From: Kribbella caucasensis
GTDB lineage: Bacteria; Actinomycetota; Actinomycetes; Propionibacteriales; Kribbellaceae
NCBI RefSeq assembly: GCF_004361855.1
Contig: NZ_SNWQ01000002.1
Coordinates: forward strand, 124,001-188,000
DNA length: 64,000 nt
Direction of reading: 5' to 3'
How positions within the stretch are numbered: the first letter of the stretch is position 1; each line of letters starts with the position of its first letter. A model generated the notes under the pieces. It was not told the DNA's origin and did not search any database. It saw only the letters and a list, made by a program, of their open reading frames with translations. The translations under genes and the position numbers were made by a program. Below are positions 26,799-35,769 of the stretch, piece after piece.

Positions 26799-26851
26799 CC
26801 GATGGCGGGTTGTTTGCACCGCTGGCAGGTTGCTGGACCGATGGCGGGTTG
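26799..26851. repeat. Three short direct repeats at 20-bp spacing
   Basis: GATGGCGGGTTG at 26801 and 26840 and the variant GCTGGCAGGTTG at 26821. They lie between two convergent genes. Spacing of 19-20 bp keeps them on one face of the helix. Confidence 0.45.
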
Positions 26852-26877
26852 CAACAGGCCATCGGCGCAATATGCGG

Positions 26878-27537
26878 CTATTGGCGAGGCGATCTAGACA
26901 CCGGTGGCCAGCGGGTCTCGGTGGCTGCGAGGTCGTGGTGGCCGCTGGCTCGAAGGTGTTGGGCCAGGGCTGTCCGGGCGGTTTGTACTGCGGCTGCCGC
27001 CTCGTCGGGGGAGGGGTGGGGGCCGGACCAGTTGGACACGGCGTCACCTGCGAACCACATGCCTGCCGCGGATCGGCGTACGTGGGAGGTGGCCAGGTGT
27101 GCGGTCGGTGGGGGGTTGCCGTCGCGTTCTGTGGCTAGCTGGATGACGGTCTCTACCGCGACGACGTCCGCATTCAGGTCTGTGCGGGGGCGGAGGTAGA
27201 TCGCGTCGGTGAGGACGAATTCGTATCCTGCCGGCGCGCGTTCGGCGAGCCAGATGAAGGCGTCGCGGGCGGTGTCGGCCAGCTGGCGGGAGTTGTCCGG
27301 GTCGGCGAGCGTGTGTACGCCGCAGAGCCGGGTGTGCGTCGGGCGCAACTCGTTCTGCCAGAGGCGAACCTGAAGTTCCGCCCGGCCGTCCAGGCGTCGG
27401 CCGAGGATCCGCGCCAGGCCGACCACGTCGAAGTTCAGCTCGTCCGGTGTCCGCTTGCGGCCCGGTTCGAGCGGCTCACCCGGCAACGTCCCCCGTGTCG
27501 TCCACGGCCCGACATGCCATCTCTCCAACACGGTCAC
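26878..27537 (-). CDS. Hypothetical protein, unrecognised family
   Basis: 219 aa, cytoplasmic by eye (no signal or membrane segment). N-terminal MTVLERWHVGPWTTRGTLPG looks like a beta-strand entry; central LTDAIYLRPRTDLNADVVAVE; C-terminal GDAVSNWSGPHPSPDEAAAA. I do not recognise it. The GTG start is supported by a TAGGGT -10 box on the minus strand ending 7 nt upstream (27545-27550), i.e. a leaderless transcript. Codon usage is like its neighbours. Confidence 0.7.
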   Translation of the reverse strand: MTVLERWHVGPWTTRGTLPGEPLEPGRKRTPDELNFDVVGLARILGRRLDGRAELQVRLWQNELRPTHTRLCGVHTLADPDNSRQLADTARDAFIWLAERAPAGYEFVLTDAIYLRPRTDLNADVVAVETVIQLATERDGNPPPTAHLATSHVRRSAAGMWFAGDAVSNWSGPHPSPDEAAAAVQTARTALAQHLRASGHHDLAATETRWPPVSRSPRQ

Positions 27538-27544
27538 AGCCCCG

Positions 27545-27550
27545 ACCCTA
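27545..27550 (-). promoter_or_regulatory. -10 element of a leaderless promoter
   Basis: TAGGGT on the minus strand, 7 nt before the GTG at 27537; no ribosome-binding site. Confidence 0.55.
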
Positions 27551-27591
27551 CCGACCCAGCCCAGCCCGCAACCCCGTCGTACAAGCGGGGC

Positions 27592-28565
27592 TCAGCTGTG
27601 GACGGGATCGGGGACGTCGAAGGTTTTGGCTAGGTCGGTGAGGATGACCCAGGCGCCCTGCAGGCCGACGGCGGTCATCCAGGTGAGGTCGGGGACCTCG
27701 TGGACCTTCGGGGCGAGCGGCTTCCAGAGCGGGTTGGCCTTGAACTGGTCGGCGGTCTTGGCGCTCAGGCCCTTCTCGTCGGCGAACACGGAGACGAAGA
27801 TCGCGTCGGCGTCGGCGTCCTTGATCCGCTCCGCGCTGATCTCCGCGGCGAAGTCGTCCACGTCCTGCGACTTCGGCCGCGCCAGCCCGGCGTCTTTGAA
27901 GACGATCCCGGAGAAGCTCTTGTTCTGGTACAGGCGGGTCGGCCCGTCGACGAACCGGACCATCGAGATCGTCGGGTTGCCGGCCTTGGCGTTGATCGCG
28001 TCGCCGACGGTCTTGGCCGCCGTCTGGTAGGCGGCCAGCTCCTTCGCCGCCAGTTCCTCCTGGCCGAGCGCCTTCCCGGTCAGGGTGATGTTCTCTTTCC
28101 AGGTCGGCCCGGTGGTCTCCGACATCACCGTCGGCGCGATCTTCGACAGCTGCTCGTACAGCTTCTCGTGCCGCACCTTCGCCGAGATGATCAGGTCCGG
28201 CTTCTGCGCCGCGATCATCTCCAGGTTCGGCTCGGCCAGCGTCCCGACCGCCTTCGCCTCCGACGCGTACGTCGTCCGGTCGTCGCCCAGGTAGTCCGGC
28301 AGCTTCCCGTTGATGCTCCGGTAGTCCGTGTACCCGACGACCGGCGTGTCCAGGATCAGCGAGGCGTCGACGAAACTCGCGTCCAGCGCCATCACCCGCT
28401 TCGGCTTCGCCGGGATCTCCGTCTTCCCCATCGCATGCTCGACAGTCCGCGGAAACCCGTCGCTCGACGCGCCGGCTGCGGCCGGGGTCTCCTCCGAGCC
28501 GGACCCGCAGGCGGTCAGGCCAATGCGGCGACAGCGAACAGGGCGGTGAGACGTGACAGACGCAC
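27592..28565 (-). pseudogene. Ferric-siderophore-binding lipoprotein (FecB/FhuD type) with a signal-peptide frameshift
   Basis: The natural start is the GTG at 28565 (MRLSRLTALFAVAALA), which runs into a TGA at about 28519. One missing C in the run ggcc-tgacc (near 28518) breaks the frame; with it restored the lipobox would read LALTACGSGSE. The downstream frame is intact (about 310 residues) and shows the periplasmic-binding fold: RVMALDASFVDASLILD, ...KPDLIISAKVRHEKLYEQL, ending PDPVHS. An in-frame GTG at 28572 would give 326 aa but without a hydrophobic signal. Either a real recent mutation or a sequencing error. It is divergent from the FecCD permeases and would be their receptor. Confidence 0.75.
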
Positions 28566-28618
28566 GGGGCACTCCAGATCGACGGACGGATCGCGGGTTA
28601 AGGTGTCACACCCGACTG

Positions 28619-28637
28619 ACTAGTAAGGCAACCCTAA
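28619..28637 (+). promoter_or_regulatory. Degenerate iron box (IdeR/DmdR type)
   Basis: The 19-mer ending AAGGCAACCCTAA matches 12 of 19 positions of the iron-box consensus TTAGGTTAGGCTAACCTAA. It lies between the divergent binding protein and permease genes, 4 nt before the permease ATG, where repression by an iron-loaded DtxR-family regulator is expected. Confidence 0.5.
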
Positions 28638-28641
28638 CCGT

Positions 28642-29721
28642 ATGTCCTCGCCTGCCGATCCCGCACGTCCACCTGCTGGTTCCGCACGTACACCCGCCGG
28701 TTCCGCAGGTACACCCGCCGGTTCCGCACGTCCGTTGGCCCGCCGCACGGTCGCGCTCGCGGTTCTGCTGCTCGTCGTGGTCGTCGCGTTCGCGGCGAGT
28801 CTGGCGTTGGGATCTCGGTGGTTGGGCTTGGGTGCGGTGGCGCGGGCGTTGGTGGACGGGGGCGGGTCGGATGCCGACGTGATCGTGCGGAGTCTGCGGT
28901 TGCCCCGGACCGTGGTGGCGGTGTTGATCGGGGCGTGTCTCGGGGTGGCGGGGACGCTGATGCAGGGGCACACCCGGAACGCATTGGCCGAGCCGGGAAT
29001 CTTCGGGGTGAGCTCTGGGGCTGCACTCGCGGTCGTACTGGGGTTGCAGGTGGGTGTGGTGGAGTCGGTCGGGTCGACGGTGTGGTGTGCGTTGATCGGG
29101 GCGCTGGTGGCGACGTTCGGGGTGCAGCGGCTGGCGGCGCGGGGGACTGGGGCGTCCCCGGTGGGGCTGGCGTTGACCGGGGCGGCCGTAGCGGCGTTGC
29201 TGGGGGCGATGACGTCGGCGATCGTGCTGCTCGACGCGGACACGTTGGACGGGTACCGCTTCTGGGCGGTCGGGTCCGTGTCCGGGCGCGGGCTGGACGT
29301 CGCGGTGCAGGTGTTGCCGTTCGCCGTGGTCGGGTTGGTTCTGGCCGCGATCAACGCACGGGACCTGGATCTGCTCGCACTAGGGGACGATGTCGCCGCA
29401 GGACTGGGTCTGTCGGTACGGCGGGCGCGGTTCGTCGGGCTGGTGGCGATCGGGTTGCTGACGGCCGCAGGGGTCGCCGCGTGTGGGCCGATCGGGTTCC
29501 TCGGGTTGCTGGCCGGTCACGTGGCGCGGCGGATCTTCGGGTCGCGGAACACCTGGCTGATCCCGGCCGCCGCCTTGACGGGTGCGGCCGCGCTGATCCT
29601 GGCCGATGTGGTGGGGCGGTTGCTCGGTGGTGCCGGCGAGGTCCAGGCGGGCGTCGTACTGGGTCTGGTCGGGGCGCCGTTGTTCGTGGTCGTGGTCCGG
29701 CGGCGGGCGGTGGCCTTGTGA
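28642..29721 (+). CDS. Iron-siderophore ABC permease (FecCD family), first subunit
   Basis: 359 aa with about nine or ten membrane segments. The FecCD hallmark GVAGTLMQGHTRNALAEPGI is at about 110-129 and LLTAAGVAACGPIGFLGLLA at about 272-291. The first 35 residues are a hydrophilic tail made of PAGSAR/T repeats (see the tandem repeat) not needed for transport. ATG start. Its GTGA end overlaps the second permease. Confidence 0.88.
   Translation: MSSPADPARPPAGSARTPAGSAGTPAGSARPLARRTVALAVLLLVVVVAFAASLALGSRWLGLGAVARALVDGGGSDADVIVRSLRLPRTVVAVLIGACLGVAGTLMQGHTRNALAEPGIFGVSSGAALAVVLGLQVGVVESVGSTVWCALIGALVATFGVQRLAARGTGASPVGLALTGAAVAALLGAMTSAIVLLDADTLDGYRFWAVGSVSGRGLDVAVQVLPFAVVGLVLAAINARDLDLLALGDDVAAGLGLSVRRARFVGLVAIGLLTAAGVAACGPIGFLGLLAGHVARRIFGSRNTWLIPAAALTGAAALILADVVGRLLGGAGEVQAGVVLGLVGAPLFVVVVRRRAVAL
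28670..28732 (+). repeat. Tandem 21-bp repeat, three units
   Basis: Three copies of CACCYGCYGGTTCCGCASGTM in frame inside the permease gene, encoding the N-terminal PAGSAxT repeats. Copy-number change would alter only the cytoplasmic tail. Confidence 0.8.
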
Positions 29722-30767
29722 CGGCAGTTGAGCAAGCGGTCAAGCCTCGCACCCTTGTCCTGGGGATCGCCTTCGCTGCCGTTGCGGTCGCGCTCGCCCT
29801 GGTTTCCTTGAGCGTCGGTACTACGAAACTCCCCGTGGTTGACGTGGTGCGCGTGCTCACCGGTGGCGGTGACGGCGGGACTCGGCTGATCGTGCTGGAG
29901 TTGCGCCTGCCGCGAGTGGCGACCGGGTTGCTCGTGGGGATCGCGTTCGCGGTGTCGGGGGCGTTGCTGCAGACGTTGTCCCGCAACCCGCTGGCCAGCC
30001 CGGACATCATCGGCGTGAACTCCGGCGCATCCGCGGCCGCCGTAGCGGTGATCGTCCTGGCCGGGACCGGCGGTGGCAACATCTCCGGCCTCGCCGCGAA
30101 GGTCGGAATCCCACTCGCGGCAGTCGTCGGCGGACTCCTCGCCACCCTGATCGTCGGCGTCCTCTCGATCCAGCGAGGAGTCGTGGACGCCGGGCGAGTG
30201 GTCCTGATCGGAGTGGGCGTCGCGGCCGCCGCCAACTCACTGGTGACCTGGCTGCTCGTGATCGGTGACGTCACGGATGCGGGTCGGGCGGCCGCCTGGC
30301 TGGCCGGTTCGCTCAACGCGCGGACCTGGAGTGATGCAGTACCGGTCGGCCTGGCCGTGCTGGTCCTGCTGCCGTTGGCACTGACCTTCAACCGCAGCCT
30401 GGAGGCGCTCGTGCTCGGTGACGACGTGGCCTCGTCGCTCGGTGTGCGGGTGTCGCGAGCACGGCTCGCTCTGTTGATCATCGCGACAGTCCTGGCCGCC
30501 ATGGCGACTGCGGGGGCCGGTCCGATCGCGTTCGTCGCTCTGGTTGCTCCACAGATCGCGCAACGCCTCGCCAAGTCCGACCGGCCGCCACTGATGACCA
30601 CGGCGATGCTGGGTGCGCTGTTCGTCACCGCGGCCGACCTGGTTGCGCGCAACGGCCTCGAAGTACTCCGAGTCGGCCCGTACGAGTTGCCGGTCGGCGT
30701 GGTGACCGCCGCCTGCGGCGCGCCGTACCTGCTTCATCTCATCGGTCGTCAGCAGAAGGGACGCTGA
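29718..30767 (+). CDS. Iron-siderophore ABC permease (FecCD family), second subunit
   Basis: 349 aa, about ten membrane segments. Family signature VSGALLQTLSRNPLASPDII and GVNSGASAAA (about 77-106), AGAGPIAFVALVAPQIAQRL near 270. GTG start fixed by the 4-nt overlap with the first permease. The two subunits are expected to form a heterodimer served by the ATPase that follows 3 nt later. Confidence 0.9.
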   Translation: MTAVEQAVKPRTLVLGIAFAAVAVALALVSLSVGTTKLPVVDVVRVLTGGGDGGTRLIVLELRLPRVATGLLVGIAFAVSGALLQTLSRNPLASPDIIGVNSGASAAAVAVIVLAGTGGGNISGLAAKVGIPLAAVVGGLLATLIVGVLSIQRGVVDAGRVVLIGVGVAAAANSLVTWLLVIGDVTDAGRAAAWLAGSLNARTWSDAVPVGLAVLVLLPLALTFNRSLEALVLGDDVASSLGVRVSRARLALLIIATVLAAMATAGAGPIAFVALVAPQIAQRLAKSDRPPLMTTAMLGALFVTAADLVARNGLEVLRVGPYELPVGVVTAACGAPYLLHLIGRQQKGR

Positions 30768-30770
30768 ACC

Positions 30771-31547
30771 GTGCACGTCGAGAACCTCACGCTTGCGTAC
30801 GGCGCGGACGAGCCGGTCGTGACCGGGCTCACCCTGGAGGTGCCGCAGGGCCGGATGACGGCCATCGTCGGGCCGAACGGGTCCGGCAAGTCCACTCTGC
30901 TGCGCGGGATGAGTCGCTTGCTCAAGCCGCAGACCGGTCGCGTCCTGCTCGACGGCAAGGACATCCACCAACTGCCTGCCCGGGAGTTGGCCCGTCAGCT
31001 CGGCGTGCTCCCGCAGGGCCCCGTCACGCCCGAGGGGATCACCGCGGCCGAGCTGGTGTCGCGTGGCCGGCATCCGCATCGCGGGATGTTCGCGCGGCTC
31101 ACCTCCGAGGACCAGCACGCGATCGACGAGGCACTGGCGGCCGTGGAGCTGGCCGACCTGCGGGACCGCCCGGTCGACCAGTTGTCCGGTGGTCAGCGGC
31201 AGCGCGTGTGGATCGCGATGGTGCTCGCACAGGGCACGCAACACCTCCTCCTGGACGAACCGACGACGTACCTCGACCTGGCGCACGCGGTGGACGTCAT
31301 GAACGTCGTACACGCCGCGGCGCACGCTTCCGGTCGCACAGTGGTCACTGTGCTGCACGACCTCACCCTGGCAGCGCAGTACGCGGACAACCTGGTCGTC
31401 ATGGGTGGTGGCCAGATCGCGGCGCAGGGGCGGCCCGTGGAGGTGCTGAGCGAGGAACTGCTGGCAGAGGTGTTCGGACTGCGCGCCACGGTCGTGGAGG
31501 TCGGCGGGGCGCCCGTGGTGGTGCCCGATCGTAGGGTGTCTGCATGA
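30771..31547 (+). CDS. Iron-siderophore ABC ATPase (FecE type)
   Basis: 258 aa. Walker A GPNGSGKST (about 35-43), Q-loop VLPQGPVTP, signature LSGGQRQR, Walker B HLLLDEPTTYLD, H-loop VLHDLTLAA. Third gene of the uptake operon, followed with a 4-nt ATGA overlap by the FhuF-like reductase. Energises import of ferric siderophores. Confidence 0.92.
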   Translation: MHVENLTLAYGADEPVVTGLTLEVPQGRMTAIVGPNGSGKSTLLRGMSRLLKPQTGRVLLDGKDIHQLPARELARQLGVLPQGPVTPEGITAAELVSRGRHPHRGMFARLTSEDQHAIDEALAAVELADLRDRPVDQLSGGQRQRVWIAMVLAQGTQHLLLDEPTTYLDLAHAVDVMNVVHAAAHASGRTVVTVLHDLTLAAQYADNLVVMGGGQIAAQGRPVEVLSEELLAEVFGLRATVVEVGGAPVVVPDRRVSA

Positions 31548-32212
31548 CGTACTCCGCGGCCCGGCTCGCGGACCTGCTGGACGGCGAGGTCTCCTGGCTG
31601 TCCGTCCGTACTACGGATCGTGTGCCGGGGCCCGACTGGATCTCCTGCGCCGCGCTGCTTGACGAGCAACTGGCCGGCGGCGACCCGACGTACGGGTGGC
31701 GCAAGGCGCTGCAGGACGACTACGGGCGCGAGTACGACATCGAGGCGCCGGTGCAGGTGGCCGCGATGTTCGTGCTGATGTGGTACGTCTCGGTGCCGTC
31801 GATCGTCGCGGGTTTGTCCAGTGCGGTCGCCGGTGTTTCACCGGACGTGTCGCCTGGTTCGCTGGCCTTCCGGCGGCATCCGACCGCGTACTACCCAACC
31901 GATGTGGCCCTGCTGTCGCAGCGCGTCATTACCCCGGCCGAGGCTGCGCGCCAGGTGGAAGATCACACGAAGGCGTTCACGGACAGCTATCGGCCGGGGG
32001 TGAAGCTGAGTTCGCGGCAGCGGCGGGGTGCGGTCGAGGACGAGTTGCGGGCGGCGATCAGAATGCCTGAAGAAGCGCCGTATGCCGCGTCGACCGCGGA
32101 GGCGTTCGGGGTCGATCTGGAGCAGAAAATCCGGACTTCCTGCTGCCTCTTCTACGCCCTGCCGAACGTTAAACCATGTGGCGGGTGCCCCCGGGCGGTC
32201 GTCGCTGGCTGA
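31544..32212 (+). CDS. FhuF-like ferric-siderophore reductase
   Basis: 222-aa cytoplasmic iron reductase that would release iron from the imported siderophore. The FhuF [2Fe-2S] motif C-C-x10-C-x2-C is at the C-terminus: SCCLFYALPNVKPCGGCPR. The rest is all-helical by eye with a conserved WYVSVPSIVAGL. Translationally coupled to the ATPase. The presence of the reductase in the operon argues for siderophores that are recycled rather than destroyed. Confidence 0.85.
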   Translation: MTYSAARLADLLDGEVSWLSVRTTDRVPGPDWISCAALLDEQLAGGDPTYGWRKALQDDYGREYDIEAPVQVAAMFVLMWYVSVPSIVAGLSSAVAGVSPDVSPGSLAFRRHPTAYYPTDVALLSQRVITPAEAARQVEDHTKAFTDSYRPGVKLSSRQRRGAVEDELRAAIRMPEEAPYAASTAEAFGVDLEQKIRTSCCLFYALPNVKPCGGCPRAVVAG

Positions 32213-32326
32213 AAACTGTCGGAGGCGTCGTGTTCGATGTCCGGCATGATTCTGACGAAGCTTTCGACGGTACCGCCGTCATCGAGGGGTAACCCGCTGT
32301 CAGTTGTCCGTCTCCTTGGGCAGAGC

Positions 32327-32332
32327 TAGGTT
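32327..32332 (+). promoter_or_regulatory. -10 element of a leaderless promoter for egtA
   Basis: TAGGTT ends 7 nt before the GTG at 32340. An upstream in-frame start at 32304 precedes this box and is therefore less likely. Confidence 0.6.
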
Positions 32333-32339
32333 CGCTGAC

Positions 32340-33566
32340 GTGACCGCCTCCGGTGAATCTCCGGCGACGACTCCGATCGGCTCCCGGGCCGAGGCGGAGG
32401 GGTACGTCGCGATGGTCTGTTTCAAGCATGGTCCACCGACGTTGCACGGTGTCGAGCTGGAGTGGACCGTGCACCACGCGGAGGATCCGCGCCGACCGCT
32501 CGACCCCGGCCGATTGAGCAAGGCCCTCGGCGCACATGCGCCCGCCACCCTGGTGCGCGGCAGCCCGCAACTGCCGCTGGACCGGGGTGCTCTGGTCACT
32601 GTGGAGCCAGGTGGCCAGGTAGAGATCTCCGGCCCTGCCTCGGCCTCCGTGCCCAGGCTGATCGAGGACACCGCCGCCGACGCGGCGCAACTGTCCTCAC
32701 TTCTTCTCGACGCGGACCTCGTCCCCGGCGGCCACGGACTGGACGCCTTCCGGACCCCGCGCCGGATCCTGACCGTCCCGCGCTACGCGGCGATGGAGCG
32801 GGCCTTCCAACGGGTCGGCCCGCACGGTCCCCGGATGATGTGCAGCACGGCCGGCGTCCAGGTCTGCCTCGACGCCGGTGAGACCCACCAGACCGCGCAC
32901 CGTTGGCGGGCTCTGCACGATCTCGGCCCGGCGATGGTCGGACTGTTCGCGAACTCCCGCCGCCGCGCCGGCACCGACACCGGCTGGGCCTCGGCCCGGA
33001 CCGAGGCGACCTTCGGCACGTTCGCTCCGTTCACCGAACCACCCGCGCTCGACGGTGATCCCGCCGCTGCGTGGGCCCGGATGGCGATGGAGGCTCCCGT
33101 GCTCTGCATGCGCCGGGGCGACAGTTGGGATGCGCCCACCGGTCTCACCTTCGGCGCCTGGGCGGATGGGGCGCTGCCCGGCGACAGACCGTCGTACGAC
33201 GATCTCGACTATCACCTGTCCACGTTGTTCCCGCCGGTCCGGCCGCGCGGGTATCTCGAAGTGCGCTACCTGGACGCCCAGACCGGCGACGGGTGGATCG
33301 CGCCCGTCCTGCTGCTGACCGCGCTGATGTCCGATCCCGCGCTGATCGACCGGGCTCAGGCGGCGGCCGCACCGGCAGCCGGCCGCTGGTTCCCGGCCGC
33401 CCGCGAAGGGCTGGGCGACAAGCTCGTCCGGCAGGCGGCCAATGACCTGGTCGACCTGGGTACAGGCGTACTGGATCGCACCGGAGTCGCACCAGACCTG
33501 ATCGACCAAGTCGCAACCCGACTGCACCGCATCGTCGACGACACCCACAGAAGGCGAGCATCATGA
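32340..33566 (+). CDS. egtA: Glutamate-cysteine ligase EgtA
   Basis: 408-aa GCS2-type ligase making gamma-glutamylcysteine, the sulfur donor for EgtB. Seen: VELEWTVHH (about 38-46, metal-binding Glu), the conserved MMCSTAGVQVCLDAG (about 164-178) and YLEVRYLDAQ (about 301-310). First gene of egtABCD, all coupled by 1-4-nt overlaps. GTG start chosen by the leaderless -10 box 7 nt upstream. Confidence 0.9.
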   Translation: MTASGESPATTPIGSRAEAEGYVAMVCFKHGPPTLHGVELEWTVHHAEDPRRPLDPGRLSKALGAHAPATLVRGSPQLPLDRGALVTVEPGGQVEISGPASASVPRLIEDTAADAAQLSSLLLDADLVPGGHGLDAFRTPRRILTVPRYAAMERAFQRVGPHGPRMMCSTAGVQVCLDAGETHQTAHRWRALHDLGPAMVGLFANSRRRAGTDTGWASARTEATFGTFAPFTEPPALDGDPAAAWARMAMEAPVLCMRRGDSWDAPTGLTFGAWADGALPGDRPSYDDLDYHLSTLFPPVRPRGYLEVRYLDAQTGDGWIAPVLLLTALMSDPALIDRAQAAAAPAAGRWFPAAREGLGDKLVRQAANDLVDLGTGVLDRTGVAPDLIDQVATRLHRIVDDTHRRRAS

Positions 33567-34921
33567 CCCACCAACTGTCCGACCTGTCCGCCGAGGGCCT
33601 GCGCGCCCTGGTCGCGGAGCAGCTCGAGCGGTCCCGGGCCCGGACCGTACAGCTGACCGACGCGGTCGACACCGACGACCTGGTCCGCCAGCATTCCAAG
33701 CTGATGTCGCCGCTGGTCTGGGACTACGCCCACATCGGCAACCAGGAAGAGCTCTGGCTGGTCCGCGACGTCGGCGGCCGCGAACCGGTCCGGCAGGACA
33801 TCGACGAGCTGTACGACGCGTTCATGCACCCACGCGCGGACCGGCCGACCCTGCCGCTGCTCGGTCCGGCCGAGACCCGCGCGTACGTCGGTGAGGTCCG
33901 CGACAAGGTGCTCGACGTGCTCGACCATGTGAAGTTCGACCACGGGCGCGAGCTGGTCGACAACGCGTTCGCCTTCGGGATGATCGTCCAGCACGAGCAG
34001 CAGCACGACGAGACGATGCTCGCCACCCACCAGCTCCGGGCCGGTGTTCCGGTGCTCGACGCGCCGCCGCCCCCGCCTGGTCGACGGCTCGCCGCTGCCG
34101 AGGTGCTGGTGCCCGGTGGGACGTTCGAGATGGGGACGTCGATCGAGCCGTGGGCGCTCGACAACGAACGGCCCGCGCACGCGGTCCGCGTCGCGCCGTA
34201 CTTCATCGACACGGCGCCGGTGACCAACGGCGACTACCTGAAGTTCGTGCTGGGCGGTGGGTACGAGGACGCGCGTTGGTGGTCTGAGGCTGGTTGGGCG
34301 CAGGTGCAGAAGGCGTCGCTGGTGGGCCCGCGGTTCTGGGATCTGGTTGACGGTCAGTGGACGCGAACTCGGTTCGGGCACTCCGAGCTGCTGCCGCTGG
34401 ACGAGCCGGTGATGCATGTGTGCTTCTACGAGGCCGAGGCTTATGCGAAATGGGCGGGGAAGAGGCTGCCGACCGAGGAGGAGTGGGAGTTCGCGGCCCG
34501 GTTCGATCCCGCGACCGGCCGGACACGGCGGTTCCCGTGGGGTGACGAGAGCCCGGGTCCGCAGCACGCGAATCTCGGTCAGCGGCATCTCGGTCCGGCG
34601 CCGGTGGGCGCGTATCCGGCCGGGGCGTCGCCGCTTGGCGTCGAGCAGTTGATCGGGGACGTTTGGGAGTGGACGAGCAGCGACTTCCGGCCGTACCCGG
34701 GGTTCCGGGCGTTCCCGTATGACGAGTACTCGCTGGTCTTCTTCGGCACGGACTACAAGGTGCTCCGCGGTGGGTCGTTCGGGACCGACGAGGTGGTCGC
34801 GCGCGGTACGTTCCGGAACTGGGACTACCCGATCCGGCGGCAGATCTTCGCCGGCTTCCGCTGCGCCCGCGACGCCCAGCCCGCGGAGCTCGCGGCCGCG
34901 GAGCATTCGGAGCTGGTCTAG
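33563..34921 (+). CDS. egtB: Ergothioneine sulfoxide synthase EgtB
   Basis: 452-aa non-haem iron enzyme that joins gamma-glutamylcysteine (or cysteine) to hercynine with O2. N-terminal DinB-like domain with iron ligands in HIGNQEE (about 53-59) and QHEQQHDETML (about 148-158); C-terminal FGE-sulfatase domain with GGTFEMGTS, KRLPTEEEWEFAA and FRCARD. ATG overlaps the egtA stop (ATGA). Confidence 0.93.
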   Translation: MTHQLSDLSAEGLRALVAEQLERSRARTVQLTDAVDTDDLVRQHSKLMSPLVWDYAHIGNQEELWLVRDVGGREPVRQDIDELYDAFMHPRADRPTLPLLGPAETRAYVGEVRDKVLDVLDHVKFDHGRELVDNAFAFGMIVQHEQQHDETMLATHQLRAGVPVLDAPPPPPGRRLAAAEVLVPGGTFEMGTSIEPWALDNERPAHAVRVAPYFIDTAPVTNGDYLKFVLGGGYEDARWWSEAGWAQVQKASLVGPRFWDLVDGQWTRTRFGHSELLPLDEPVMHVCFYEAEAYAKWAGKRLPTEEEWEFAARFDPATGRTRRFPWGDESPGPQHANLGQRHLGPAPVGAYPAGASPLGVEQLIGDVWEWTSSDFRPYPGFRAFPYDEYSLVFFGTDYKVLRGGSFGTDEVVARGTFRNWDYPIRRQIFAGFRCARDAQPAELAAAEHSELV

Positions 34922-35769
34922 TGTGCCGGCATCTGGCGTATCTCGGACCACCGGTCAGTCTGGCGTCGCTGGTCCTGGATCCGCCGCATTCCCTGTATGA
35001 GCAGAGCTGGGCCCCCTGGGACATGCGCGGCGGCGGCAGCGTCAACGCCGACGGCTTCGGCCTGGGCTGGTACGCCGAACCCGAGCAGCCGGACGCGCTC
35101 AAGCAGCCGGGTGCGGCCGAGCAGCCGGGTGTGCGCGAGCAGTCGGGATCGGGCGGGGATGAGCGCTCACCTGTTCGGTATCGGCGGAGTGTGCCGATTT
35201 GGGCGGATGAGTCGTTGCCGGCGCTGGCCCGATCCGTTCGGTCCGGCGCGGTGCTTGCCGCACTGCGAAACGGGACTGTGGGCATGCCGCTCGATGAATC
35301 CGCGGTTGCGCCTTTCGCCCATGACCAGTGGTTCTTCAGCCACAACGGGCTGATCGCCGGCTGGCCGAACTCGGTCGAGAAGCTGGCCGAGACCCTGCCC
35401 GTCGCCGACCTCCTGACCCTCGACGCGCCGCTCGACTCCGCCCTGCTCTGGGCCCTCATCCGCGACCGCCTCGCCGCCGGCACCCCGGCCGCCGAGGCGA
35501 CGGCGGCCGTAGTATTGGAGGTTGCCGCGGCTGCTCCGGAGTCGCGGCTGAACGTGTTGCTCACCGATGGCGAGCAGCTCGTCGCGACAACCTGGACGCA
35601 TTCACTTTGGGTGCGGCAGACGGCCGACTCAGTCACCGTCAGCTCTGAACCTTTTGCCCGGGACGACCCCGCCTGGCAAGAGGTCCCTGACAAATCGTTG
35701 CTCACCGCAACCAGCACAACCTGCGCCATCACCCCATTGGCTGCACCACATATGGAAGGACGAGAGTGA
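34921..35769 (+). CDS. egtC: Ergothioneine gamma-glutamyl hydrolase EgtC
   Basis: 282-aa class II glutamine amidotransferase-like hydrolase that removes glutamate from the EgtB product. The N-terminal nucleophile Cys2 is seen in MCRHLAYLG; NADGFGLGWY and FSHNGLIAGW are family motifs. An insertion of about 35 low-complexity residues (repeats of EQPGA/EQPGV) follows WYAEP at residues 51-80; DNA shows the repeated gagcagccgg unit. GTG start overlaps the egtB stop by one base. Confidence 0.9.
   Translation: MCRHLAYLGPPVSLASLVLDPPHSLYEQSWAPWDMRGGGSVNADGFGLGWYAEPEQPDALKQPGAAEQPGVREQSGSGGDERSPVRYRRSVPIWADESLPALARSVRSGAVLAALRNGTVGMPLDESAVAPFAHDQWFFSHNGLIAGWPNSVEKLAETLPVADLLTLDAPLDSALLWALIRDRLAAGTPAAEATAAVVLEVAAAAPESRLNVLLTDGEQLVATTWTHSLWVRQTADSVTVSSEPFARDDPAWQEVPDKSLLTATSTTCAITPLAAPHMEGRE

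Noticed and set aside
26799..26851. Short direct repeats considered as a CRISPR remnant
   Set aside because: 12-bp units with 7-8-bp gaps are far too short for repeats and spacers, and no cas gene is near.
28670..28732. Tandem 21-bp units considered as a CRISPR-like array
   Set aside because: They are contiguous, have no spacers and encode an in-frame peptide repeat.
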